64,000 nucleotides of DNA from an uncultured Anaeromyxobacter sp. (GCA_903904005.1 CAIVAR010000037.1:1-64000), one strand, 5' to 3'. Shown: positions 50,467 to 60,341, counted from the stretch's first letter. A program made the numbers and translations. Notes: generated by a model not told the origin, from the sequence alone.

Positions 50467-51774
50467 CTACTTGTTCACTTCCTCGAAGGCGCCCACGGCG
50501 TTCAGCAGCTTGAGCGTCGCCAGGTCGACGTTGAGCGACTCGGCCACCAGCCCGACCTCGGCCTGCCGCAGCGTCTGCACCGAGTCGGTGGACTCGAGGT
50601 AGGTGGCGGCGCCGGCCTTGTAGGCCACGTCGACGAGCCGCGCGTTCTCCTGGGCGAGGCCGGTGCGCTCCCGCGCCTTGGCCCGGTTGGCGACGGCGCC
50701 CTGCAGGTCGAGCTCGGACTGCTTCACCCGGGTCACGGCGTTCAGGTCGACCTGGCGCTTGAAGGCGTCGGCCTCGGCGATCTTGGCCGTCTGCTCGCGG
50801 ATCGAGGCCTCGCGCAGGCCGCCGTCGAGGATGTTCCAGGTGAGCCCGACCCCCACCTGCCAGGAGAAGGCGTTGGGGTTGAAGGTGCCGGTGGTGGCGT
50901 AGTTGTAGGCCCCGAAGACGCCGAGGCTCGGCAGGTACTGCATGTAGATGCGCATGCGCTCGCCGTAGGCGAGCTCGAGGGCCTCGGCGGCGGCCTTCAC
51001 GTCGGGGCGCAGGTCGAGGGCCTGCTGCTCCAGGTTCGGCCCCGTCGGCGTCGGCGGCGCGGTGGGGATGACGATGTCGAAGTCGTCGGGCCGGTCGAGC
51101 GCGGTGGCGAGGAGGAGGCGGGCCCGCTGGAAGTCGATCTGGGCCCGCTTGAGGTCCTGCTCGGCCTGGGCGCGGTCGATCTCGGCGCGGAGCAGGCCGA
51201 CCTTGGTCCCGGTGCCGGCCTCGAAGCGCACGCGGGAGTCCCGCTCCCGTTCCTTGGTGAGGACGACCTGCCGCTCCTGGACGGCGGAGAGCTCCTGGAG
51301 GCTGGCCACACCGTAGTAGAGCTGCGCGACCCCGAAGAGGACGTCGCGGCGGGCCTGCTGGATGTTGTAGTCGATCGTCCGCTCGGCCTTGTAGGCGTTC
51401 TGGATGGCCATGATCGCCTGCGGCGCGACGATGGCCTGGTTGAGCTTCACCTGCCCCTGGGTCTGGATGAGCGGCTGGATGACGGCCGGACCGGTGGGGA
51501 GCGGGAAGACCACGTCGGTCTGGTTGCGGGCGATCTGGCCGCTCGCGCCGATCTGCGGGAGGTAGAACGACCAGGCCTTCCAGGTGAGCTGCGCGGCCGC
51601 CTGGACCCTGGCGTCGAGGATCTGGATGTCGAGGTTCTGGGTGCGGGCCGAATCGAGGGCCTCGCGCAGCGTCAGGACCTTCTTCCGCGGCGCGGGCGAC
51701 GGGGCCGGGGGCTCGACGGGAGCCGGCGTGGCCTGGGCGAGGACGACGGCGGCGAACAATGCGAGGGGACTCAT
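50467..51774 (-). CDS. TolC-family outer-membrane efflux protein
   Basis: The 435-residue protein begins with a signal sequence and a Pro-rich linker, then the two repeated helical hairpin/strand units of the TolC family: LTLREALDSARTQNLDI, WSFYLPQIGASG, DGGLREASIREQT and YKAGAATYLESTDSVQ. It would form the trimeric outer-membrane channel of a tripartite pump or type I secretion system. No inner-membrane pump or adaptor gene is adjacent, so its partner lies elsewhere. ATG 51774 follows CGGAGG. The gene ends 10 bases from the FHA-GGDEF gene, in convergent orientation. Confidence 0.92.
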   Translation of the reverse strand: MSPLALFAAVVLAQATPAPVEPPAPSPAPRKKVLTLREALDSARTQNLDIQILDARVQAAAQLTWKAWSFYLPQIGASGQIARNQTDVVFPLPTGPAVIQPLIQTQGQVKLNQAIVAPQAIMAIQNAYKAERTIDYNIQQARRDVLFGVAQLYYGVASLQELSAVQERQVVLTKERERDSRVRFEAGTGTKVGLLRAEIDRAQAEQDLKRAQIDFQRARLLLATALDRPDDFDIVIPTAPPTPTGPNLEQQALDLRPDVKAAAEALELAYGERMRIYMQYLPSLGVFGAYNYATTGTFNPNAFSWQVGVGLTWNILDGGLREASIREQTAKIAEADAFKRQVDLNAVTRVKQSELDLQGAVANRAKARERTGLAQENARLVDVAYKAGAATYLESTDSVQTLRQAEVGLVAESLNVDLATLKLLNAVGAFEEVNK

Positions 51775-51840
51775 GAAACCTCCGTTTGGCCAGCGAGGTC
51801 TACACCAACCCGACCCGCCGCGCTCGCGAGAATTTGCCGG

Positions 51841-54800
51841 CTACTGCTTCCCGGACAGGTCCTCCATCTCCCGCTCCACGTCCTTCTTGTCGTCGGCGTC
51901 GGGGCGCTCGGCCAGGTATTTCTTGAACTCCTGGACGGCCTGGGCGCGCTGTCCGCGCTCCTTGTGCCAGTAGCCGAGATAGAGGTGGGGCATGGGGTTC
52001 GTCGGCTCCGCCGCGCTGGCCTTCTCGTACCAGGGCACGGCCGCGCGGGGCCCCTGGGCCTCGTTCACCGCGCGGGCGATGAGGTAGTAGAGGTCCACCC
52101 GCTTCGGATCGCCCTTCAGGGCCTTCTGGTAGGTGACCACCGCCTCGGCGGCGCGGCCGGCGCGGAGCTGGCAGCTGCCCAGCTCGACGCGCGCCGACTC
52201 CTGCCCCGGGGCCACCTCGAGCGCCTTCTGGAACTGGGGCATGGCCTGCTTGCAGTCGCCCTGGGAGGCGAGGAGCCGCCCCAGGTGCTCGTACCCGTCG
52301 GGCGAGCGGGGTGCCGCCGCGATGGCGGCCCGGTAGGCCAGGATCGCCTCGGGAACCTGGACGGAGCGCTCCAGGGCCTCGCCGAGCTGGACATGGTAGG
52401 CCGCCTCGCCGGGCGCGAGCTGGGTGGCCCGGCGCAGCCGGTCGACGGCAGACACCGCCTCCCCCTTGGCGAGCAGCGCCTTGCCGAGCCAGAACTGCGC
52501 CTCGGCCATGCGGGCGTCGAGGTTGGTGGCCTGGTCGAGCTCCTTCATCGCCTCGTCGGTCTTCCGCTGCTCGAGCAGGAGCGCCCCGAGCTTCACGCGG
52601 GCGAGCGCACCCCGGGGATCGAGGGCCAGCGCCGCCTCGAGCGCCTTGCGGGCGGGCTCGGTCTCGCCGGCTCGCCAGAGGGCCCAGCCGAGCAGGAGCT
52701 GGGCGTCGGCCGACGCGGGATCGGCGGCCACGGCCCGCTCGGCGAGCGCCCGGGCGCCGGGCACGTCGTCGCGGGCGAGCGCCAGGCGGGCCGAGCCGGA
52801 CAGCCCGGCGGCGTTGCGGGGATCCCGCTCGAGCGCCCGGGCGTAGAGGGCCGCCGCGCCGGCCGTGTCCCCCCGGACGAGGGCCAGGGTCCCCTCCGCA
52901 GCGAGCACGTCGGCCTGGTCGGGCCCCTTCTGGACGGCGATCCGGAGCTGGGCCTCCGCCCCCTCGATGTCCCCCTCGCCCGCCGCGAGCCGGGCGAGCG
53001 CGAGCGGCGCCTGCCAGCCCGCCGGGTCCTTCGCCGCCGCGGTCTCGTAGGCCTTGCGGGCCTCGGCGGGGCGTCCGGCGCGCTGCTCCATCACGCCCTT
53101 CACGATGAGGAGGTCGGGATCGCCGGGCGCGCGGGAGAGCGCGCCGTCGAGCGTGGTGGAGGCCTCGGCGGCCTTGCCCGCGGAGAGCAGGGCCCGCACG
53201 AGGAGCGCCGACGCGGACGGGCTCCGCGAGGCGGCGGGGATGGCCTCCAGCGCGGCGGCGGCCTGCACCGGCTCCCCGCGGCGGAGGAGCGCCCTTCCCA
53301 GCTCCAGGCGCGCGTCGAGCGAACCGGACCAGTCCTTCGTGGCCTGCGTCAGCTCCGCCTCGGCCCCCTGGAGGTCACCGCCGCGGGCCATGGCACCGGC
53401 GAGCAGGATGCGCGCCCGGGCCCGCTCCGCGGGTCCGAGCCGCTCCACGCGGTCCGGGGCGAGGAGCGCGCGGAGCGCCGGCTCGGCGGCCGGGTCTCCC
53501 GCCTTCTCGAGGAGGGCCGCGAGGTCGAGGGCGGCAGCGGCGTTCCCGGGGTCCTTCGCCACGGCCGCGTCGAGCGCCGCGCGGGCACCCTTGTCGTCCC
53601 CCTTCCGGACAGCGACCGCGGCGCGCAGCCGCGCCGAGCGGGCCGAACCCGGCAGGTCGGCGTCGAGCCGGTCGAGGAAGGTCAGGGCCCGGGCGGTCTC
53701 GCCGCGCTGGAGGGATGCGCGCGCGAGCAGGAAGAGCGTCTCGGGATCGGGCTTCGCCGGGAGCACCTTCTCGAGCGCGGCGATCGACGCGCCGGCATCC
53801 TCGCCGGAGGCGAGCGACGAGGCGAGGAGGGACTCCTGCGTCGAGAGCGCGGCGGGCTCGACGGCGACGAGCGTGGCGGCGAGCTGCCTGGCCCGCGCCG
53901 CCTGGGAATCCCCTCCGCGTGCGGCCAGCGCCGCCGAGGCGCTGGTGAACAACCGGATGCCCTCGGGGTCGTCGGCCCGGCGCAGGAGCCCCTGCTGCGC
54001 GAGCGCCATCGCCTTTCGATCGGAGGCGAAGGCGTCCAGGGCGAGCTCGCGCCGCCCCTCGGCCGCCAGCTTCCCGACCTCGGCATCGCTCCGCGACCGG
54101 AAGGCCTTCCAGAAGAACGGGCCGTGACGGGTGAGGGAACCGGCCACCCCCACCCCCACGACGAGGAGCAGCGCTCCGGCCGCGACGCCGATCGTGACGA
54201 GCTGCTTGCGCGTGAGGGACGCCCTCGCGATCTTCTCCCGGAATCCCCCCTGCATCCGCGGCTGGAACGGCGCGGGGACCTTGCCGGCGCCCTGCGGCGA
54301 AGGGGCGGGAGCGACGAGCGGGGCCTCGTTCATCCGCTGGACCGAGCCGGCGAACGGCGCGGCCGATCCGATGGCGACCCAGTCCTCCGCGCCGGCGGGC
54401 GAGACGTCCTCGTTCCCGTTGAGCTCCCCCTTGCCGAGCATGTCGACGATCTCGTGCTCGGAGAAGGGGCCGAAGACCCGCCCCGAAGGGCGGCGGATCC
54501 GGTAGGTCGTCTCGCCGCCCCGGGGAGCGGGAGGCGGGGCCGGCGGCAGCGCTTCCGCTCCGGCGGCGAAGAGCATCTCCAGCTCCTCCTCCGGCGGCTC
54601 GGGCGCGGCGCCCCGCGGCGCGACGACGGCGAACGGATCCGGCGCGCCCTCCTGATCGAGGGGGACCTCCCCGAAGGAGAACGACTCCGGCGCGGCGGGC
54701 GCAGGGGGCGGCGGTGGCTCCTCGGCGGGCGGTTCCTCGGCGGGCGGTTCCTCGACCGCCTCGGCCTCGGCGAACATCTCCTCCGGACCGGCGTCGCCCG

Positions 54801-55317
54801 GAACGAGCTCCTCGATCGGCTCGAAGGGCACGAAGGGCTCCGGGACCTCGGGCGGCGGCCAGTGCGGGGCTTTCCCTCCGCCGGGGGGTGCGGGCAAAGG
54901 CACGGCCCCGGTCGGGCTCGTGAAGACGACCGGCGGCGGGCTCACGGGGGGTGCGGGCTCCGGCTCGACCGACTCCGGCGCGGGGAAGAGCTCCTCCTCG
55001 GCCGACTCCGGTGGCACGGCGGCGGGCGTCCGGCCGGGCAGCGGGACGGGGTCGTTCGACTGGGTTGCGGGGGCGGCGGGCATCGGCGGCGCCATGCCCA
55101 CCATCGTCCTCCCCGCGGCGGGCGGGGGCGGCGGGGCTCCCGCCATCGTCACCCCGGGACCCGCAGCGGGGGGCCGGCCAGAGAGGGTGTTCGGCCCCGA
55201 GGCGCGGACCGAGAAGACCCGGTTGCACTGTGGGCAGCGCACGCGCAGGCCGTCGGCGGGGATCTTCTCCGGATCGACGTCGTAACCGGACTGGCACTGC
55301 GGACACGTGACGCGCAT
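51841..55317 (-). CDS. zinc-ribbon / GYF_2-like / TPR-array membrane protein (1,158 aa)
   Basis: The protein starts with an MJ0042-type zinc ribbon (CPQC at residues 5-8 and CPQC at 28-31). A long Pro/Glu/Ala-rich linker leads to a GYF_2-like domain at about residues 270-330 (YRIRRPSGRVFGPFSEHEI). One transmembrane helix follows at about 378-398 (IGVAAGALLLVVGVGVAGSL). From about residue 420 to the end there is a long array of TPR units, more than 15 by eye. The N terminus is in the cytoplasm, so the TPR superhelix should face the periplasm. This domain order is typical of Myxococcota; such proteins scaffold large complexes. The partner is unknown. Confidence 0.85.
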   Translation of the reverse strand: MRVTCPQCQSGYDVDPEKIPADGLRVRCPQCNRVFSVRASGPNTLSGRPPAAGPGVTMAGAPPPPPAAGRTMVGMAPPMPAAPATQSNDPVPLPGRTPAAVPPESAEEELFPAPESVEPEPAPPVSPPPVVFTSPTGAVPLPAPPGGGKAPHWPPPEVPEPFVPFEPIEELVPGDAGPEEMFAEAEAVEEPPAEEPPAEEPPPPPAPAAPESFSFGEVPLDQEGAPDPFAVVAPRGAAPEPPEEELEMLFAAGAEALPPAPPPAPRGGETTYRIRRPSGRVFGPFSEHEIVDMLGKGELNGNEDVSPAGAEDWVAIGSAAPFAGSVQRMNEAPLVAPAPSPQGAGKVPAPFQPRMQGGFREKIARASLTRKQLVTIGVAAGALLLVVGVGVAGSLTRHGPFFWKAFRSRSDAEVGKLAAEGRRELALDAFASDRKAMALAQQGLLRRADDPEGIRLFTSASAALAARGGDSQAARARQLAATLVAVEPAALSTQESLLASSLASGEDAGASIAALEKVLPAKPDPETLFLLARASLQRGETARALTFLDRLDADLPGSARSARLRAAVAVRKGDDKGARAALDAAVAKDPGNAAAALDLAALLEKAGDPAAEPALRALLAPDRVERLGPAERARARILLAGAMARGGDLQGAEAELTQATKDWSGSLDARLELGRALLRRGEPVQAAAALEAIPAASRSPSASALLVRALLSAGKAAEASTTLDGALSRAPGDPDLLIVKGVMEQRAGRPAEARKAYETAAAKDPAGWQAPLALARLAAGEGDIEGAEAQLRIAVQKGPDQADVLAAEGTLALVRGDTAGAAALYARALERDPRNAAGLSGSARLALARDDVPGARALAERAVAADPASADAQLLLGWALWRAGETEPARKALEAALALDPRGALARVKLGALLLEQRKTDEAMKELDQATNLDARMAEAQFWLGKALLAKGEAVSAVDRLRRATQLAPGEAAYHVQLGEALERSVQVPEAILAYRAAIAAAPRSPDGYEHLGRLLASQGDCKQAMPQFQKALEVAPGQESARVELGSCQLRAGRAAEAVVTYQKALKGDPKRVDLYYLIARAVNEAQGPRAAVPWYEKASAAEPTNPMPHLYLGYWHKERGQRAQAVQEFKKYLAERPDADDKKDVEREMEDLSGKQ

Positions 55318-55396
55318 CGGCTTTGGCCCTCGGCCCCGCGCGCTGGCGCACGGGCACCCTGCATGCTAGCTAGAAAGAGGAATTGTACAGCCGCCC

Positions 55397-56707
55397 GTGA
55401 ACCCAGCGCCACCAAACTACGACGTCCTGGTGCTCGGCGCGGGCCTGGCCGGCATCTCCACCGCGCTGGCGCTCGGGGGGGGCTACCGGCTCGTCGAGCG
55501 CGAATCCCGCCCGGGCGGGCTCTGCCGCACCGAGGTCCGGGACGGTTTCGCCTTCGACGCCACCGGACACTGGCTCCACCTGCGCGACCCGGACGTCCGC
55601 GCCCTGGCCCAGGAGGTCCTGCCGGACGGCTGGGTCACCGTCCAGCGGCGCGCCTCCATCTGGTCCCACGGCGTCTTCACCCGCTACCCCTACCAGGTGA
55701 ACACCCACGGCCTGCCGCCGGCGGTCGTCGCCGAGAACGTCCTCGGCTTCATCGCCGCCCACCTGGGCGAGGGCGGGCGCGCCCTTCGAGAGCGCTTGCC
55801 GCAGGACTTCTCGGAGTTCGTGCTCCGCCACCTCGGGGAGGGCATCGCCCGGAACTTCATGTTCCCCTACAACGAGAAGCTCTGGACGGTTCCGGCGTCC
55901 GAGCTGACCATCGAGTGGATGGGGCGCTTCGTGCCGCGCCCCACGCTCGAGCAGGTGGTGCGCGGCGCGCTGGGGCTGGAGGGCGACGGCGACGGCTACA
56001 ACGCCACCTTCCTGTATCCGCGCCAGGGAGGCATCGAGACCTTCGTGCGCGCGCTCACGGCGCGCCTCCCGCGGGCGCCCGAGTGTGGCGTTCGCGCCCT
56101 CTCCATCGACCCGGTCCGCAAGGTGGCCCGCCTCTCGACCGGCGAGGAGGTGCGCTACCGCGCCGTGGTCTCGAGCATCCCGCTCCCGGAGATGGCCGAG
56201 CTCGTCCAGGGAGCGCCTCCGCACGTGCGCGAGGCCGCGCGCTCGCTGCGCGCCGCCACCGTCACCTACGTCAACGTCGCCGCCCGGGACGTCGGGGGAC
56301 CGCCCTGGCACTGGGTCTACCTCCCGGAGGCCCGGCTCCGCCCGTACCGGGTCGGCTCGGCGTCGGCGGCGGTACCGTCGCTCGCCCCGGAGGGCTTCCG
56401 GAGCTTCTACGTCGAGATGTCCGGCCGCGATCCGGTCCCGCCGGCGGAGGCGGAGCGGGCGGCGATCGAGGCGCTCGCGACGCTCGGCATGATCGCCTCG
56501 CCGTCCGACGTCCGCTTCGCCGAGGTCCGCACCATCCCCGGCGCCTACGTGATCCACGACCGCGCCTACGGTCCGGCGCGGCAGACCGTCTGCAGGTGGC
56601 TGGCCGAGCACGACGTGCTCGTGGCGGGACGTTCCGGCAGCTGGGAGTACTCGTCCATGGAGGACGCGCTGCTCGGCGGCCGGGAGGCGGCACGCCGCCT
56701 GAAGTGA
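55397..56707 (+). CDS. FAD-dependent oxidoreductase, UDP-galactopyranose mutase/protoporphyrinogen oxidase-like
   Basis: The 436-residue flavoprotein has a Rossmann FAD site at the N terminus (VLVLGAGLAGIS, then ERESRPGG) and an amine-oxidase-type C-terminal FAD contact (VLVAGRSGSWEY). Segments such as FMFPYNEKLW and YPRQGGIETF are typical of UDP-galactopyranose mutase-like and related sugar- or lipid-modifying flavoenzymes. The GTG start at 55397 has no close ribosome-binding site. It heads a compact run with GT2, acyltransferase and SDR genes, which points to envelope glycan or glycolipid synthesis. Confidence 0.82.
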   Translation: MNPAPPNYDVLVLGAGLAGISTALALGGGYRLVERESRPGGLCRTEVRDGFAFDATGHWLHLRDPDVRALAQEVLPDGWVTVQRRASIWSHGVFTRYPYQVNTHGLPPAVVAENVLGFIAAHLGEGGRALRERLPQDFSEFVLRHLGEGIARNFMFPYNEKLWTVPASELTIEWMGRFVPRPTLEQVVRGALGLEGDGDGYNATFLYPRQGGIETFVRALTARLPRAPECGVRALSIDPVRKVARLSTGEEVRYRAVVSSIPLPEMAELVQGAPPHVREAARSLRAATVTYVNVAARDVGGPPWHWVYLPEARLRPYRVGSASAAVPSLAPEGFRSFYVEMSGRDPVPPAEAERAAIEALATLGMIASPSDVRFAEVRTIPGAYVIHDRAYGPARQTVCRWLAEHDVLVAGRSGSWEYSSMEDALLGGREAARRLK

Positions 56708-56724
56708 TAACAACGGGGGCGACC

Positions 56725-57492
56725 ATGACGGCCGTGTCCCCCGACCTGAGCATCGTCATCCCCGTCTACAACGAGGAGGGGATCGTCGCCTCCGCCTGCC
56801 GGGAGCTCATGGCGGCGCTCGACGCGCGGGGGCTCGACTACGAGCTCGTGCTCACCGAGAACGGGTCGCGCGACCGCACCGTGGCCATCCTCGAGGAGCT
56901 CTCCCGGGCCCATCCGCGCCTGCGCCACCTCCACTCCGCCGAGCCCAACTACGGGCTCGCGCTGCGCCGCGGGATCCTCGAAGCGCGCGGGCGATGGGTG
57001 GTGGCCGACGAGATCGACCTCTGCGACCCGGACTTCTACGACCGGGCCCTGCCGCTGCTCGAGCGGGGGGAGGCCGACATGGTGGTGGGGTCGAAGCGGG
57101 CCCCCGGGTCGGTCGACGGCCGGCCGGTCTTCCGACGCGTCGCCACCTGGATCCACAACACCGTCCTCCGGTTCGCGCTCGGCTTCGGCGGCACCGACAC
57201 CCACGGCGTGAAGGCCTTCTCCCGCGAGCGCATCGCGCCGGTGGCCTCCCGCTGCGTGGTCGACCGCGACGTCTTCGCGAGCGAGCTCGTGCTGCGCGCC
57301 GGCCTGGAGGGCAAGCGGGTGGTGGAGATCCCCATCGAGCTCCACGAGAAGCGGGCCCCCTCGATCGGCCTCCTGCGGCGGGTGCCCAACGTGCTCCGGC
57401 AGGTGCTCCGCCTGTTCTGGGTGCTGCGGGTCAGCGCGCCGGTGCGCCCCGACCCGGGTGGGCCGACCTCGGCGAAGCCCCCCCCGGCGTGA
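56725..57492 (+). CDS. family 2 glycosyltransferase
   Basis: The 255-residue GT-A enzyme begins LSIVIPVYNEEGIV, followed by ENGSRDRT (nucleotide-sugar site) and a DEIDLCDPDF segment in the place of the metal-binding DXD. Overall it resembles dolichyl-phosphate mannose synthase-like GT2 proteins without the C-terminal membrane helices, although HEKRAPSIGLLRRV near the end could lie at the membrane. It starts 17 bases after the flavoenzyme gene. Donor and acceptor are unknown. Confidence 0.88.
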   Translation: MTAVSPDLSIVIPVYNEEGIVASACRELMAALDARGLDYELVLTENGSRDRTVAILEELSRAHPRLRHLHSAEPNYGLALRRGILEARGRWVVADEIDLCDPDFYDRALPLLERGEADMVVGSKRAPGSVDGRPVFRRVATWIHNTVLRFALGFGGTDTHGVKAFSRERIAPVASRCVVDRDVFASELVLRAGLEGKRVVEIPIELHEKRAPSIGLLRRVPNVLRQVLRLFWVLRVSAPVRPDPGGPTSAKPPPA

Positions 57493-57504
57493 TAGATCGA
57501 GCCG

Positions 57505-58359
57505 ATGGCGGGCATCGGCGAGGAGATCCAGGAACGGCTGCGGCGCTGGACGCTGGAGCTCGGCGGTCCCGGCACCCGGGAGCGTCTGGAGAAGCTCACC
57601 CCGCCCCGCAACGAGTACGGCGTCGACCCCTACGGCTTCGACGTCGACTTCATGCAGGCCGCCGCCGCCCCGGTGCTCTGGCTCTACCGGAAGTACTTCC
57701 GGGTGAAGGCCTTCGGCCTCGAGAACGTGCCCGCCGAGGGGCCGGCGCTCATCGTCGGCAACCACTCCGGCCAGCTCCCCTTCGACGCCGCCATGGTCGA
57801 GGCCGCCTGCCTCGTCGACAAGGACCCGCCGCGCGCCGTCCGGGCCCTCGTCGACAAGTGGGTGCCCACCCTCCCCTTCGTCTCCACCCTCTTCGCCCGC
57901 TGCGGCCAGATCGTGGGCACGCCCGAGAACTGCCGACGACTCCTCTCGGCCGGCGAGGCGCTGCTCGTCTTCCCCGAGGGAACGCGGGGGCTCAACAAGC
58001 CCTTCTCCCAGCGCTACCAGCTCCAGACCTTCGGCCTCGGCTTCATGCGGCTCGCCCTCGAGAACGACGTCCCCATCATCCCGGTGGGCGTGGTGGGCGC
58101 CGAGGAGCAGGCGCCGGCCATCCTCGACATCCAGCCGCTGGCCCGGCTGCTCGCCTTCCCGCACTTCCCCATCACCCTCACCGGCCTTCCGCTGCCCATG
58201 CCCGTGCGCTACCGGCTCTGGTTCGGCGAACCCATGCGCTTCACCGGCCGCTCCGACGACGAGGACGCGGTGCTCGAGGCCAAGGTGGCCCGGGTGCGGG
58301 ACGCGGTGGCGGGGCTGCTGGCGCACGGCCTCGCCGAGCGGGAGCACGTGTTCTGGTGA
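57505..58359 (+). CDS. 1-acylglycerol-3-phosphate acyltransferase-like (PlsC superfamily)
   Basis: The 284-residue protein has the acyltransferase motifs VGNHSGQLPFD (His and Asp of motif I, with a longer spacing than the usual HX4D), FPEGTRGLNKPF (motif III) and VPIIPVGVVG (motif IV). It should transfer an acyl chain to a glycerophospholipid or related alcohol at the inner face of the cytoplasmic membrane. It lies 12 bases after the GT2 gene, and its stop overlaps the next gene in a GTGA, so the run is an operon. The group with this motif I spacing is often of unknown substrate. Confidence 0.88.
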   Translation: MAGIGEEIQERLRRWTLELGGPGTRERLEKLTPPRNEYGVDPYGFDVDFMQAAAAPVLWLYRKYFRVKAFGLENVPAEGPALIVGNHSGQLPFDAAMVEAACLVDKDPPRAVRALVDKWVPTLPFVSTLFARCGQIVGTPENCRRLLSAGEALLVFPEGTRGLNKPFSQRYQLQTFGLGFMRLALENDVPIIPVGVVGAEEQAPAILDIQPLARLLAFPHFPITLTGLPLPMPVRYRLWFGEPMRFTGRSDDEDAVLEAKVARVRDAVAGLLAHGLAEREHVFW

Positions 58360-59291
58360 GCCCCGTCCCCGCGAGCGTGGCCATCACCGGCATCGCCGGG
58401 AACCTGGGGCGCAAGCTCGCCCGGATCCTCCACGGCGAGACCCGGGTGGTGGGCTTCGACCGGCGCCCGCTGCGCGACCGGCCCAAGGACGTCGAGCACC
58501 ACCAGCTCGACATCCGGAAGGCACGGGTGGAGGACGTCTTCCGGCGCGGCGGGATCCAGGCCATCGTCCACCTGGGCCTGAAGCACGACCCGCGCGACGA
58601 CGCCGCCGAGGCCCATGACTTCAACGTGGCCGGGACCCAGAAGCTCTTCGACATCGCCGCGCGCCACCGGGTGGGGAAGGTCGTGCTCCTCTCCAGCGCC
58701 AACGTCTACGGACCGGCCCCCGGCAACCCCAACTTCCTGCCCGAGGAGACGCCGCTGCTCGGCGCCGCCCGGCTGCCCGGGTACCGCGACCTCATCGAGG
58801 TCGACATGTACGCCCAGTCGTTCATGTGGCAGCACCCGGAGATCGAGACGGTGATCCTCCGGCCGGTGAACATCGTCGGCCCCACCGTGCGCAACGCCCC
58901 CTCCAACTACCTGCGGCTCGAGCGCCCCATCTCGGTTCTCGGCTTCGACCCCATGATCCAGGTGATCCACGAGGAGGACGTGTGCCGCGCCATCGCGCTG
59001 GCCCTTCGCCCCGGCGTGCGGGGCGTCTACAACGTCACCGGCCCGGGCGAGGTCCCGCTCTCGGCGGCGCTGCGCGAGCTGGGGCGCGAGACGATCCCGC
59101 TCCCCCACTTCCTCGTCCGCTCCGTCGTGAAGCGGCTCTTCGACGCGCGCCTCTCCAGCTACCCTCCCGGCGAGGTGGACTACATCCAGTACCTCTGCGC
59201 GGTCGACGGCTCCCGCTTCGTCCGGGACACGGGATGGACCCCCCGGTACTCGATCCGCGATACCCTGCGGAGCGTCCTCAACGCCCGTTGA
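58356..59291 (+). CDS. NAD-dependent epimerase/dehydratase (extended SDR)
   Basis: The 311-residue protein opens with an SDR nucleotide site (VAITGIAGNLGRKLA) and has LLSSANVYGP, the active-site Ser region of sugar epimerases. In the place of the catalytic YxxxK there is a variant (IEVDMYAQSFM), which has Tyr but no Lys four residues on, so catalysis may differ. RPVNIVGP and GVYNVTGPGEV are typical of the extended SDR group. The GTG start overlaps the acyltransferase stop (GTGA). It is the fourth gene of the probable glycolipid operon. Confidence 0.85.
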   Translation: MSPVPASVAITGIAGNLGRKLARILHGETRVVGFDRRPLRDRPKDVEHHQLDIRKARVEDVFRRGGIQAIVHLGLKHDPRDDAAEAHDFNVAGTQKLFDIAARHRVGKVVLLSSANVYGPAPGNPNFLPEETPLLGAARLPGYRDLIEVDMYAQSFMWQHPEIETVILRPVNIVGPTVRNAPSNYLRLERPISVLGFDPMIQVIHEEDVCRAIALALRPGVRGVYNVTGPGEVPLSAALRELGRETIPLPHFLVRSVVKRLFDARLSSYPPGEVDYIQYLCAVDGSRFVRDTGWTPRYSIRDTLRSVLNAR

Positions 59292-59309
59292 GGGAGCCGG
59301 GAGGTGGCC

Positions 59310-60341
59310 ATGTCGCTCCATCCGAAGCTCGCCATCGCCGCCGCGCTCGCCTGCGCGGCCTGCGCCACGACCCCGCCCGGGCAGCTGCTCGCCATGCGCC
59401 CGCCCGAGCTCGGGTCCGGCCCGCCCGCCGACTTCACGCGCCAGGGGGAGATCCAGTTCACCCCCTTCGGCACGGCCGGCTCCAGCGCGGCCTGGGACGC
59501 ACGCAGCGTACGCGGACCCGCGGTGAACCTCACCCTCACCGACGAGGGGCTCTGGGGCGGCACCATCCAGGACCGGGTGGTCCTGCTCCACGCCCGCAAC
59601 GGGCGCATCACCGGCGAGGGGGTCGACGTCTGGGTGACGCAGAACGGCCCGGCGGTGCGCGTCCAGGGGCTCTGGTTCGGGCGGCTGGTGGGGCTCGACT
59701 GGACCCCGACCACTTTCTCGGCCTCCCCGCTCACCGGGGTCTGCGCGACCGAGCTCTCCCTCGCTCCGGACGGGCTGTGGCGCGGATTCGGCGGCTGCGG
59801 CGGCCGGCTCGACTACACCTGGATGAGCCTGAAGGGCGTGGCCGCCGACCCGTCCGCCGAGATGCCGCAGTGGCTCTTCGCCTTCCTGGCCGCGCTCCCG
59901 GCGCCCCAGGTCTCCACCTTCCGTCCCGGCGGGTCCGTCGCCGCCGCGGGGGGCGGAGGGGCCGGGCTCGGCTACTTCCTCCCCGCCCAGTTCCCGGGCC
60001 CCGCGCCCTGGAACGCGCCACCCCTGCCCTGCTCCATCTACGATCAGCGGCTCTGCGGCCCCTGGGGCTACGACCCGATCGCCGTCCAGAGCGTCGCCTG
60101 GAGCCGCCGGTACGGGGCGGGCGCGGTCCCCGCGCCGCGCGGCGACGGCACCGTCGCCACCAAGGGCGGCCAGGGCTCCGGGCGCAAGAGCGGCGGCACG
60201 GGTGGCGGCACGACCGCCTCCGGCACCCGCACCCGGGAACTCCCGCCCCGCCCCGACGCGGGGCGAACCGCCGAGCGCGCCGGATCCTCCGTTCCGGCGT
60301 CGTCGGCACCGGCGTCGTCCGCGCGCGTCTCGAGCCCGTGA
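59310..60341 (+). CDS. lipoprotein of unknown function (paralogue 1)
   Basis: The predicted lipoprotein (lipobox near LACAAC) has 343 residues. A beta-rich N-terminal domain (to about residue 195) contains LWGGTIQDRVVLL, NGRITGEGVDVWV, QGLWFGRLVGLDW and MPQWLFAFLAALP. The same units in the same order occur in the next gene. After about residue 200 a Gly/Ser/Thr/Pro-rich tail follows that is absent from the paralogue. The repeated QGLW..RL..LDW pattern suggests a small barrel of antiparallel strands. ATG 59310 is favoured over GTG 59304 because GGGAGG lies at good spacing. Confidence 0.72.
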   Translation: MSLHPKLAIAAALACAACATTPPGQLLAMRPPELGSGPPADFTRQGEIQFTPFGTAGSSAAWDARSVRGPAVNLTLTDEGLWGGTIQDRVVLLHARNGRITGEGVDVWVTQNGPAVRVQGLWFGRLVGLDWTPTTFSASPLTGVCATELSLAPDGLWRGFGGCGGRLDYTWMSLKGVAADPSAEMPQWLFAFLAALPAPQVSTFRPGGSVAAAGGGGAGLGYFLPAQFPGPAPWNAPPLPCSIYDQRLCGPWGYDPIAVQSVAWSRRYGAGAVPAPRGDGTVATKGGQGSGRKSGGTGGGTTASGTRTRELPPRPDAGRTAERAGSSVPASSAPASSARVSSP

